From CAYJFG01 sp051881695 (GTDB taxonomy: Bacteria > Bacillota > Clostridia > Oscillospirales > Acutalibacteraceae), in NCBI GenBank assembly GCA_051881695.1, contig JBJEQJ010000008.1, positions 98,605-162,604 of the forward strand: a stretch of 64,000 nt of DNA. The letters run 5' to 3'. The notes under the pieces were generated by a model, which saw only the letters and a list, made by a program, of their open reading frames with translations, did not search any database and had not been told where the DNA came from. A program made the position numbers and the translations under genes. Position 1 is the stretch's first letter. Every line of letters starts with the position of its first letter. This document shows positions 8,591 to 16,480 of this stretch, in pieces.

Positions 8591-10012
8591 ATGGCTATGA
8601 TAATAGATTATGTAGGCGTTAAGGAAATTAACGGCTCTCTTATAGTAATTGACGGCGTAAAAAACGCCTCTTATGAGGAAATTGTAGATATTAATCTTGA
8701 TGACGGAACAACCCGCCAGGGAAGAATAGTACAGATTGAGGGCGACCGAGTTGTTGTTCAGGTTTTTGAGGGTACTCGTACTATTTCCCTTAGCAATACA
8801 AAAACAAGACTTACCGGCCACCCTATGGAAATGCCGCTTTCCCCCGAAATAATCGGCAGAGTATTTAACGGTGCAGGAAAGCCGATTGACGGACTGGGCG
8901 ATATATTCCCCGAGAAAAAGCTCAACATTAACGGAACACCGATTAACCCTGTTTCCAGAGTATACCCCAGAAACTATATAAATACAGGTATATCAACAAT
9001 AGACACGCTTATGACCCTTATCAGAGGGCAAAAGCTGCCAATCTTCTCCGGCTCCGGTATGAAGCACAACGAGCTTGCAGTTCAGATAGTGCGTCAGGCT
9101 AAAATTGCAGACGAGGCAGGACAGGGCTTTTGCGTTGTTTTTGCCGCAATGGGCGTAAAAAACGACGTTGCAGATTACTTTAAAAGAAGCTTTGAGGAAT
9201 CAGGAGTTTTACAAAGGGTTGTTATGTTTTTAAATCTTTCCAACGACCCGATTATCGAAAGAACACTTACACCGAGATGTGCGCTTACAACGGCGGAATA
9301 TCTGGCGTTTGAGCTTAATATGCACGTTCTTGTTATTATGACGGATATGACCTCATATGCTGAGGCTCTTCGTGAATTCAGCTCATCAAAGGGTGAAATC
9401 CCCGGCAGAAAGGGCTATCCCGGTTACCTATATTCCGATTTGGCCTCTCTTTATGAAAGAGCCGGAATGGTAAAGGGCAGCAGCGGAAGCGTTACGCAAA
9501 TTCCGATATTGACAATGCCTAATGACGATATTACCCACCCTGTTCCCGACCTTACCGGCTACATTACAGAGGGTCAGATCGTTTTAGACCGCGCCTTGCA
9601 GGGGCAGGGCTTGTATCCGCCTGTTGACGTACTGCCCTCTCTTTCACGTCTTATGAAGGACGGCATAGGCGAGGGCTACACAAGAGCAGACCACTCTCCG
9701 CTTGCAAACCAGCTGTTTGCATCTTATGCAAAGGTTATCGACGCACGCTCGCTTGCGTCTGTTATCGGTGAAGAGGAGCTGTCCCCCACCGACAAAAAGT
9801 ATATTGAGTTCGGAAAGCTGTTTGAAGCCAGATTTGTAAATCAGGGCTTTAATGAAAACAGAAGCATAGAACAGAGCCTTGATTTAGGCTGGGAGCTTCT
9901 GCGTACTCTGCCCAGAGCAGAGCTTGACAGAGTTGATGACGCTGTGCTTGATAAATACTATAAGACTGACAGCGATGAAGATGAAAATGACGTTCAGACC
10001 GATAAGGCATAA
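8591..10012 (+). CDS. ntpB: V/A-type ATPase regulatory subunit B
   Basis: A 473-residue non-catalytic nucleotide-site subunit. It carries GQKLPIFSGSGMKHNELA in place of a true P-loop, and the conserved blocks VIMTDMTSYAEALRE and GRKGYPGYLYSDLA. The C-terminal tail is acidic (SDEDENDVQTD). ATG 8591 is eight bases after AAAGGAG; an ATG at 8585 is too close to that site. It alternates with subunit A in the hexameric head. Confidence 0.97.
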   Translation: MAMIIDYVGVKEINGSLIVIDGVKNASYEEIVDINLDDGTTRQGRIVQIEGDRVVVQVFEGTRTISLSNTKTRLTGHPMEMPLSPEIIGRVFNGAGKPIDGLGDIFPEKKLNINGTPINPVSRVYPRNYINTGISTIDTLMTLIRGQKLPIFSGSGMKHNELAVQIVRQAKIADEAGQGFCVVFAAMGVKNDVADYFKRSFEESGVLQRVVMFLNLSNDPIIERTLTPRCALTTAEYLAFELNMHVLVIMTDMTSYAEALREFSSSKGEIPGRKGYPGYLYSDLASLYERAGMVKGSSGSVTQIPILTMPNDDITHPVPDLTGYITEGQIVLDRALQGQGLYPPVDVLPSLSRLMKDGIGEGYTRADHSPLANQLFASYAKVIDARSLASVIGEEELSPTDKKYIEFGKLFEARFVNQGFNENRSIEQSLDLGWELLRTLPRAELDRVDDAVLDKYYKTDSDEDENDVQTDKA

Positions 10013-10053
10013 AATAACGCATATAATAAATATATAAAAGGGCGGTGAATACA

Positions 10054-10695
10054 TTGGCTGTTCAGGCAGTACCCACCAAAGGAAATTTAATAAACACAAA
10101 AAAGTCCTTGGCTCTTGCCCAGACAGGCTTTGAGCTGCTTGATAAAAAGCGAAACATTCTTATAAGAGAAATGATGTCGCTTATTGAACACGCTAACGCT
10201 ATTCAGGATAAAATAGACAACGCATACAGCGAAGCCTACGAGGCTTTGCAGCGTGCCAATATAACGCTTGGCTTCTGCGACGAGCTTTCCAAAAGTATCC
10301 CTGTTGAGGACAGCATTAAGCTTTCTTACCGCAGTGTAATGGGTGTGGAAATTCCTATTATTTCTATCAACTGTGAGGAGCATCCTCCGCTTAGATACGG
10401 AATGATGCATACAAACTCAACGCTTGACGACGCTTACCTTAAATTTAACGAGGTTAAAATGCTGACTGCAGAGCTTGCAGAGGTTGAAAACAGCGTTTAC
10501 CGTCTGGCTGACTCAATAAAGAAAACACAGAAGCGTGCCAATGCCTTAAAGAATATTATGATTCCGAAATTTACAGAAACTGTAAAATTCATTACAGATG
10601 CACTGGACGAAAAGGACAGAGAGGAATTTTCCCGACTGAAGGTTATTAAAAGGCAAAAACAGCACAAGGCACAGCTTGAGGAGGATAATGAATAA
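10054..10695 (+). CDS. ntpD: V/A-type ATPase subunit D (central stalk)
   Basis: A 213-residue coiled-coil axle subunit. The N-terminal PTKGNLINTKKSLALAQTGFELLDKKR and the C-terminal helix RRANALKN-like segment (QKRANALKNIMIP) are diagnostic. I start it at TTG 10054 because GGGCGG sits about eight bases before; a GTG at 10045 overlaps that site. Its last eight bases overlap the start of the MATE gene, so the transporter is translationally coupled to the ATPase operon. Confidence 0.93.
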   Translation: MAVQAVPTKGNLINTKKSLALAQTGFELLDKKRNILIREMMSLIEHANAIQDKIDNAYSEAYEALQRANITLGFCDELSKSIPVEDSIKLSYRSVMGVEIPIISINCEEHPPLRYGMMHTNSTLDDAYLKFNEVKMLTAELAEVENSVYRLADSIKKTQKRANALKNIMIPKFTETVKFITDALDEKDREEFSRLKVIKRQKQHKAQLEEDNE

Positions 10696-12040
10696 TACTC
10701 TGACGCAAAACATATATAAAAGCTTTTTTAAGTACGTTTCACTTAATATTCTCAGTATGCTGGGCTTATCGCTCTATATACTTGCAGACACATTTTTTAT
10801 AGCAAACGGCGCAGGCAGCAACGGGCTGACTGCGCTTAATATTGCTTTACCTGTTTTTTCTGCCATGAACGGCTTTGGCTTTATGTTAGGCGTAGGCTCT
10901 TCTACCCTCTTTTCAATTTTTAAAGGTGAGGGCAACGATAAAAAGGCAAACAAAGTATTTACTCACGGACTGTTTCTCTCTCTTGGAACAGGTCTGTTTT
11001 TTTCTGTAACCGCTTTGTTTTTTTCATCGCCGATATGTGCTCTTTTTGGCGCAGATGCCGATATATTACCCATTGCAGACAGCTATATTAAAACTCTGCT
11101 TTTATTCTCCCCGGCATTTATCACAAACAATCTTCTTAATTCATTTGTAAGAAACGACAACGCCCCAAACCTTTCAATGGCGGCTATGCTTACATCTACC
11201 ATAAGCAACATATTTTTAGATTATATATTGGTAATTCCGCTTAATATGGGTATGTTCGGTGCAGCTGTTGCAACAGCAATGTCGCCGCTTATCGGCATAA
11301 CCATATTATCCTCGCATTTTATAAGGAGAAAAAACAGCTTTAAGCCTGTAAAATGCAGGCCTGAATTACAGCTTGCAGCCAGGATAATTTCGCTCGGCTT
11401 TCCGTCGTATATCACAGAGATTGCAAACGGAGTTGTAATTTTTATATTTAATCTCATCATCTTAAATATATGCGGAAACACAGGCGTTGCAGCATACGGA
11501 GTTATCTCTAATATCTCTTTAGTTGCAATTTCAATTTTCAACGGTATTTCGCTTGGAATACAGCCCATAATAAGCTACAATTACGGCGCACAGAACAGTA
11601 AAAATATTAAAAAGACCTTTGCTATGGCTTTGGTTACTGCGCTTATTCTGGGAAGTGCGATTTGTGCAGCAGGCGTGTTTTTTGCCCGCCCTGTTACTGC
11701 ACTTTTTAACTCCGAAAACGACCCGGCTCTTGCAGAAATTGCCGTAAACGGAATTCACATTTATTTTACTGCTTTTATAATAACAGGCATTAACATCGTA
11801 TGTATTTCGTACTTTTCTTCAACGGCAAGGGCGGTAAAATCCTTCCTTCTTTCAGTACTGAGGGGAGTTATCGGTATTTTGCCCTTTGTCTTTATTTTAC
11901 CGGGCATATTCGGCTTAAACGGAGTTTGGGCAAGCGTTCCGCTTTGTGAGCTTACAACGCTGATAATTGCAGCTATTTTTATTTTGTTTGACAAAAGCTT
12001 AAAAAAAAGCTATAATAGTCACATTAATAAAAGGGAGTAG
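10688..12040 (+). CDS. MATE family multidrug/cation antiporter
   Basis: A 450-residue membrane protein with about twelve hydrophobic helices in two six-helix halves, the MATE (NorM/DinF-like) layout. Typical segments are ADTFFIANGAG in helix 1-2 and a repeat-like partner in the second half. Such proteins export organic cations or drugs in exchange for H+ or Na+, which fits its position behind an ion-translocating ATPase, though the substrate is unknown. GAGGAGG is embedded in the end of ntpD. Its final codons also encode the promoter and the first bases of the downstream riboswitch, so this 3' end is under double constraint. Confidence 0.9.
   Translation: MNNTLTQNIYKSFFKYVSLNILSMLGLSLYILADTFFIANGAGSNGLTALNIALPVFSAMNGFGFMLGVGSSTLFSIFKGEGNDKKANKVFTHGLFLSLGTGLFFSVTALFFSSPICALFGADADILPIADSYIKTLLLFSPAFITNNLLNSFVRNDNAPNLSMAAMLTSTISNIFLDYILVIPLNMGMFGAAVATAMSPLIGITILSSHFIRRKNSFKPVKCRPELQLAARIISLGFPSYITEIANGVVIFIFNLIILNICGNTGVAAYGVISNISLVAISIFNGISLGIQPIISYNYGAQNSKNIKKTFAMALVTALILGSAICAAGVFFARPVTALFNSENDPALAEIAVNGIHIYFTAFIITGINIVCISYFSSTARAVKSFLLSVLRGVIGILPFVFILPGIFGLNGVWASVPLCELTTLIIAAIFILFDKSLKKSYNSHINKRE
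11988..12016 (+). promoter_or_regulatory. Consensus sigma-A promoter inside the MATE gene
   Basis: TTGACA at 11988-11993 and TATAAT at 12011-12016 with a 17-base spacer: a perfect match at both boxes and the ideal spacing. It lies within the last 18 codons of the MATE gene. Transcription should start near 12022-12024, exactly where the riboswitch P1 stem begins. Confidence 0.85.
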
Positions 12041-12121
12041 CTAAACACCTTGTGTTTACAATATCGTCAGGACGATTATTAAGTTAATCCGGTATGTATT
12101 TATTAGCAAGACTTTTATTAA
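12024..12121 (+). promoter_or_regulatory. yybP-ykoY (Mn2+-sensing) riboswitch aptamer
   Basis: The hallmarks of this class are here in order: a P1 strand TTAATAAAAG (12024-12033) running into the conserved GGGAGTAG (12033-12040), paired inner arms including TAAACAC/GTGTTTA and ATCGTC/GACGAT, then the second conserved block TTAGCAAGAC, and CTTTTATTAA (12112-12121) closing P1 with ten base pairs. The class binds Mn2+ and commonly controls Mn or Ca exporters. The gene below is a cation exchanger, which agrees. The MATE stop codon TAG is part of the GGGAGTAG block. Confidence 0.85.
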
Positions 12122-12160
12122 AGCCATTTGCTGTGGTTTTAATAAAGGTCTTGCTTTTTA
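12105..12160 (+). terminator. Riboswitch-controlled intrinsic terminator
   Basis: AGCAAGACTTTTATTAAA (12105-12122) pairs with TTTAATAAAGGTCTTGCT (12138-12155) with one G-U or mismatch, then TTTTTATTT. The left arm contains the same bases that close aptamer P1, so aptamer folding and terminator folding exclude each other. Metal binding should stabilise P1 and allow read-through, an ON switch. The remaining bases to 12291 hold only a short ACACAAAAAA-type hairpin. Confidence 0.85.
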
Positions 12161-12291
12161 TTTGTTGCAGCAAAGGTTACATTGGTTATGCTATTCTTTT
12201 AAAAAGCTTTTATCCGCTTTTGAATAAGATTAGCTTTAGAAAATAATTTCACAAAAAATGTGAAAAATACTTCAGAAAAGAGGTTTAAAAA

Positions 12292-13224
12292 ATGTGGATG
12301 TATTTATGGCTTATTGTCGGCTTTGTCCTTTTAATAAAGGGTGCCGACCTGTTTGTTGACGGCAGCTCGTCAATAGCAAGGATTTTTAAGGTGCCGTCTA
12401 TTATTATCGGTCTTACAATAGTTGCATTGGGTACAAGCGCCCCGGAGCTTGCCGTAAGTCTTTCTGCTGCTGTAAAGGGAGAAAACGAAATAGCCCTCAG
12501 CAATGTAATAGGCTCAAACCTTTTTAACCTGCTTGTTGTGGTAGGTATTTGTGCTGTGTTCAAGGCTATTACTCCTGCAAAGGCTATAATAAAGAGGGAT
12601 TTACCTATTTCAATAATTGCCGCCGCCTTTTTGCTGATTGCTTCAATTAACCTAACGCTTGACCGGTGGGAGGGCGTTATACTGTGTGCAGCTTTTGTAA
12701 TCTATATTGCATACTTAATCTTTTCCGCTAAGAAAAATCCTGCCTTGGAACAGCACAAGGATGAAAATGTAAAAAAGCTTTCTCCAGTTAAAAGCGTAAT
12801 TTTTATTATTATCGGTCTTGTTGGGATAATCCTCGGCGGTAATCTGGTTGTAGACAGCGCAACAGATATTGCCTTATCCTTTGGGTTAAGCCAAACTCTT
12901 GTGGGACTTACTATAGTTGCTGTGGGCACCTCTCTGCCGGAGCTTGTAACCTCAATAGTAGCATCTAAAAAGGGTGAAAACGAGCTTGCTCTCGGCAATG
13001 CTGTAGGCTCAAATATATTTAACATACTGCTCATTTTGGGCATATCCTCAACTATATCTCCGTTTGCGGTAGAAATGCAGTCCGTATGGGATTTGGGTCT
13101 TTTATTAGCCTTCAGCCTGATTATTCTTATTTATCTTCTCGTTCGCAAAAAGCTTGACCGACCGTTCGGTGCGGCAATGGTCGCAATGTACGTTGGTTAT
13201 ATGGCGTATATTATTTTAAGATAA
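12292..13224 (+). CDS. Calcium/sodium (or manganese) antiporter, CaCA family, YrbG type
   Basis: A 310-residue membrane protein with ten helices arranged as two inverted repeats. The alpha-repeat signatures GTSAPELAVS (about residue 46) and GTSLPELVTS (about residue 211) each precede a second motif, NVIGSNLFN and NAVGSNIFN. These form the cation site of K+-independent Ca/Na exchangers. ATG 12292 follows AAGAGG. The upstream Mn2+ riboswitch suggests that in this organism it exports Mn2+ as well as, or instead of, Ca2+; this is inference from regulation. Confidence 0.9.
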   Translation: MWMYLWLIVGFVLLIKGADLFVDGSSSIARIFKVPSIIIGLTIVALGTSAPELAVSLSAAVKGENEIALSNVIGSNLFNLLVVVGICAVFKAITPAKAIIKRDLPISIIAAAFLLIASINLTLDRWEGVILCAAFVIYIAYLIFSAKKNPALEQHKDENVKKLSPVKSVIFIIIGLVGIILGGNLVVDSATDIALSFGLSQTLVGLTIVAVGTSLPELVTSIVASKKGENELALGNAVGSNIFNILLILGISSTISPFAVEMQSVWDLGLLLAFSLIILIYLLVRKKLDRPFGAAMVAMYVGYMAYIILR

Positions 13225-13225
13225 T

Positions 13226-13272
13226 AATAACCCCTCCTGATTGCATTGCAATATGCATCGGGAGGGGTTATT
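13226..13272. terminator. Bidirectional terminator between convergent genes
   Basis: AATAACCCCTCC (13226-13237) pairs perfectly with GGAGGGGTTATT (13261-13272), with a second inner stem GATTGCAT/ATGCATC. The flanks are AT-rich on both sides. It serves the antiporter on the plus strand and the asparaginase on the minus strand, whose stop codon overlaps its edge. Confidence 0.85.
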
Positions 13273-14291
13273 TATATATGTTCAAAGTAAATATTCTTTT
13301 GCATTATTTCCTGCGGCTTAAATCGGCTTTGATTATAAGCAATGCACAGCTTTGCATATGCCGCCTCCAAAGAGATATTCACAAGCGGTATAAGTCCTGC
13401 TTTTACTATATTGTACGAGCTTATATACATATTGTCCGAATTTTTAAAGGAAGCGCCGTACACCGGTATATTATACTCCTTACAGCGTTTTACAAAGGCT
13501 AAAGCAGAGGTGTTTTCTCCGTTTGTACACGCCGTTGCACTGTGATACAGGTACAAAAGCACAGCGGCAGTATTGTCTGACAGACAAAATGCGCTAAAAT
13601 CAATATTTGGATACTGACGTATAAGCAATACGCTTTTTTGAAGCTTAAAATCCGTTAAGAGCTTCTCCTTAATTCTACTGCTTAAAGCATTTACAGTTGG
13701 GTTATCTTTACTTTCTGCCCGTATAAATTCACCTGTTTGCATATATCCGAACGAAGTGTGTGAAAAGGAAGTAAACTTATCCTCATACGGGTCTGCCTCT
13801 TTTATTCTTGTTGCAAGATATATGGCGTTGTTACCGTTATTGGAATAAGATACAAAAACTCCGCTTATTCCTGCGTTTAAAATAAAATCGACTGCATTTT
13901 TTAAATTTATAAGTGCATTACTGTTTTTTAAGGCTGGCGGATAATCTGAAGCAACAAGTACAACGGGAATTTTAGTATGTGAAAAAGCCAGACCTAAAAA
14001 TGCCGCAGTATAAGAAAGCGTGTCTGAGCCGTGAGTTACGATTATTCCATCATATGCTGATAAATCAACGCTATACAAATAGTTAATTATATTGTTAATT
14101 TTACTAAAGGTTAAATTTTCGCTTAAAAAGTTTGCAGGCTTCTCCGCTATGAAATCAATACCGTCATATTGTCTATACTTTCTTAAAAACAAGTCAATAA
14201 GCTCAAAACGCTCTGCATTTTTAACATTAATTATACTATTTGTAATTTCGCTTCCAATTGTACCGCCTGTAAACACCGTAAGTATTTTCAT
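13272..14291 (-). CDS. L-asparaginase family amidohydrolase
   Basis: A 339-residue protein of the asparaginase/glutaminase fold. The first catalytic threonine lies in TGGTIGSE near the N-terminus and the second in VTHGSDTLSYTAAF (about residue 80). The family usually has HGTDT; serine replaces the threonine after glycine here. There is no signal peptide, so it is predicted to be cytoplasmic and to release aspartate and ammonia from asparagine. I start at ATG 14291, which follows GAAGG; an in-frame extension to 14336 has no ribosome site. The C-terminal half is divergent, so substrate specificity is uncertain. Confidence 0.82.
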   Translation of the reverse strand: MKILTVFTGGTIGSEITNSIINVKNAERFELIDLFLRKYRQYDGIDFIAEKPANFLSENLTFSKINNIINYLYSVDLSAYDGIIVTHGSDTLSYTAAFLGLAFSHTKIPVVLVASDYPPALKNSNALINLKNAVDFILNAGISGVFVSYSNNGNNAIYLATRIKEADPYEDKFTSFSHTSFGYMQTGEFIRAESKDNPTVNALSSRIKEKLLTDFKLQKSVLLIRQYPNIDFSAFCLSDNTAAVLLYLYHSATACTNGENTSALAFVKRCKEYNIPVYGASFKNSDNMYISSYNIVKAGLIPLVNISLEAAYAKLCIAYNQSRFKPQEIMQKNIYFEHI

Positions 14292-14320
14292 TTTGCCTTC
14301 ATTCCCGACTTTAAATATTT

Positions 14321-14354
14321 GGGCTGCGAAAAACAAGCAGGTTTTCCGCAGCCC
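14321..14354 (-). terminator. GC-rich hairpin behind the zinc-ribbon gene
   Basis: GGGCTGCGAAAAAC (14321-14334) pairs with GTTTTCCGCAGCCC (14341-14354) with one mismatch. It lies 12 bases downstream of the minus-strand stop at 14367. There is no strong T-run, so termination may be weak. Confidence 0.5.
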
Positions 14355-14366
14355 TTATGTATTAAT

Positions 14367-15044
14367 TTAAAATTCCTTTAAAATTCTGAATCTGCCAATT
14401 AACGGCAATTCCTTTGCTTTGCCTCTTACTGCATTTGAAATGCCTATAATCAACCAAATAACGATAGGCACATATATTATAAGACTGAATATTACCATAA
14501 ATATAGCGCATATTACAGCGACAAAAGGTGCAGTAAACGTAGTTGCTACAGAAATTGCGGATAAAATTGAGATTATAATACCGTGTATTATTGAAAGCCC
14601 CAGCGAGCAAAGCACGAAGATTAACCCCTGATTGCCATGAAAGCGAAGATACCTTGACTGCGGCTTAACTATCATTGGAATAAAGAAGAAATAACCCAGA
14701 TAGCTTACAAGCGCCAGAATTTTATTCTGCTGTATATCCTGCTCATCATGCAGAGATGTTTCGTCCTTTGTGTTTTTAAAGAAATCCTTTGTTTTATCTA
14801 CGGCGTTATTAACTCCGCTTTTAAATTTGTCATCATTTGTCTGATACTGGTTTTGCTGCGTATTATAATACGGCGGCGGCGTAACCGGGGTTGGCGCAGT
14901 CTTAGGTTGCTGCTGTGCTGTGTTTTGCTGCTGTTGCTGTGCCGTATTTGCATTTTGCTGTGCTTCCTTAATATTTAAGCCGCACACCGGACAAAACACA
15001 GAGTCATCATTAATCTGATTTTTACATTTGGGACAAATGCTCAT
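14367..15044 (-). CDS. Zinc-ribbon membrane protein, DUF4870-like
   Basis: A 225-residue protein. It begins with a zinc ribbon (CPKCKNQINDDSVFCPVCG, two CxxC pairs in residues 4-22), has a low-complexity Q/N/P-rich linker to about residue 75, an amphipathic charged segment, then three to four hydrophobic helices (about 115-205) resembling the DUF4870 membrane domain. The order suggests a cytoplasmic ribbon on a membrane anchor. It lies 23 bases downstream of gatB in the same direction and may be read from that operon. Its function is unknown. Confidence 0.75.
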   Translation of the reverse strand: MSICPKCKNQINDDSVFCPVCGLNIKEAQQNANTAQQQQQNTAQQQPKTAPTPVTPPPYYNTQQNQYQTNDDKFKSGVNNAVDKTKDFFKNTKDETSLHDEQDIQQNKILALVSYLGYFFFIPMIVKPQSRYLRFHGNQGLIFVLCSLGLSIIHGIIISILSAISVATTFTAPFVAVICAIFMVIFSLIIYVPIVIWLIIGISNAVRGKAKELPLIGRFRILKEF

Positions 15045-15067
15045 AAAAATACCTCCAATTTATATAA

Positions 15068-16480
15068 TTATAAAATAAGCTCTTTAATCTTTGCTTCTGC
15101 CGCAGTTGCGTCAGCCTTGCCTCTGCTGTTCTTCATAACAAAGCCTACAAGAGCCTTTATTGCTTTTTCCTTGCCGCCCTTAAAATCCGCTACAGCGTTG
15201 GGGTTGCTTTCTACAGCCTTTTTGCACAGGTCGAGCAATGCGTTTTCATCTAAGCCGCCCATATCGCTTTCCGATATAAGCTCAGAAACTCTCTTGCCTG
15301 TTTCAAGCATTTTGTCAAGGGTGGACTTTGCCAGATTCATTCTTATCTTGCCCTCGTCAAGAAGCTTGATAAGCTCGCCAAGCATTTCTGCCGATACCTT
15401 AATATCAAACTCTTCCTTGGCGCTTTCGTTTTCTACTGTTCTGAAAATCTGACCGATAATAAAGTTAGCCGCCGTTCTTGGATTTTTAGTGCCTTCTATC
15501 GCCTTTTCAAAGTACTGTGCAACATTTCTGTATTTTGAAAGCAGCTGAGCGTCTGCCTGCGGAATACCAAGCTCCTCCACATATCTCTCAAGCTTTTTAT
15601 GCGGAAGCTCCGGGAGCTTCTTTCTTAATTCTTCAATTTCTTCGTCTGTTACATTAATTGTAATTAAGTCAGGCTCTCTGAAATAGCGGTAGTCGTGTGC
15701 ATCCTCTTTCCCGCGCATACTTGACGTTGTATCTGTTGCGTCGTCATATCGCAGAGTTTCCTGCACTACCTTGCCGCCGCTTTCTATCAAATCCACCTGT
15801 CTTTGATATTCATATTCCATTGCCTTTGCCATAAAGGTTATGGAATTCATATTTTTAATTTCTGTTCTTGTGCCGAATTCCTCTGTGCCCTGCGGTCTTA
15901 CAGATATATTTACATCACAGCGCATAGAGCCCTCCTGCATTTTACAGTCGGAAATGCCTATATATCTCATTATAAGCTGGAGCTTCTCTACATATTCCTT
16001 TGCTTCCTCCACGCTGCGTATATCAGGCTCGCTTACAATCTCTATAAGCGGAACACCGCCTCGGTTATAGTCAACGTAGGTATCTCCCCTGCTGTGGATA
16101 AGCTTTCCCGCATCTTCTTCTATATGAATTCTTGTAAGTCTTATTTTTCTGCCGTTGCTAAGCTCGATATATCCGCCCAAGCAAAGCGGCATATCGTACT
16201 GAGAAATCTGGTAAGCCTTTGGCAAATCGGGATAGCAATAATTTTTTCTGTCCATTTTAGACACGTTTGCAATTTTACAGTTCGTTGCAAGTCCTGCCAT
16301 AATTGCATAATTAACAACCTGTCTGTTAAGCTTTGGCAAAGTACCGGGAAGTCCTATGCAAACGGGACAGCAATGTGTATTCGGCTCGCCGCCGAACTTT
16401 GTGGTACAGCCACAGAATATTTTAGTATTGGTTGAAAGCTCAATGTGAGTTTCAAGTCCTGCTACCATCTCGTATTTCAT
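15068..16480 (-). CDS. gatB: Asp/Glu-tRNA amidotransferase subunit B
   Basis: A 470-residue GatB. The N-terminal catalytic domain has the signature MVAGLETHIELSTNTKIFCGC, zinc cysteines (CGC...CCPVC) and the GLPGTLPKLN and IEEDAGKL blocks; the C-terminal tail domain is of the YqeY type and binds the tRNA. It activates the misacylated Asp or Glu on tRNA for amidation with ammonia from GatA. Its ATG overlaps the gatA stop by four bases (ATGA), the sign of coupled translation. Confidence 0.97.
   Translation of the reverse strand: MKYEMVAGLETHIELSTNTKIFCGCTTKFGGEPNTHCCPVCIGLPGTLPKLNRQVVNYAIMAGLATNCKIANVSKMDRKNYCYPDLPKAYQISQYDMPLCLGGYIELSNGRKIRLTRIHIEEDAGKLIHSRGDTYVDYNRGGVPLIEIVSEPDIRSVEEAKEYVEKLQLIMRYIGISDCKMQEGSMRCDVNISVRPQGTEEFGTRTEIKNMNSITFMAKAMEYEYQRQVDLIESGGKVVQETLRYDDATDTTSSMRGKEDAHDYRYFREPDLITINVTDEEIEELRKKLPELPHKKLERYVEELGIPQADAQLLSKYRNVAQYFEKAIEGTKNPRTAANFIIGQIFRTVENESAKEEFDIKVSAEMLGELIKLLDEGKIRMNLAKSTLDKMLETGKRVSELISESDMGGLDENALLDLCKKAVESNPNAVADFKGGKEKAIKALVGFVMKNSRGKADATAAEAKIKELIL

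Noticed and set aside
10688..12040. MATE gene as part of the ATPase complex
   Set aside because: It overlaps the operon but is a complete twelve-helix transporter with no subunit similarity.
15803..16435. 210-codon plus-strand frame opposite gatB
   Set aside because: Antisense shadow of gatB; no site and no plausible protein features.
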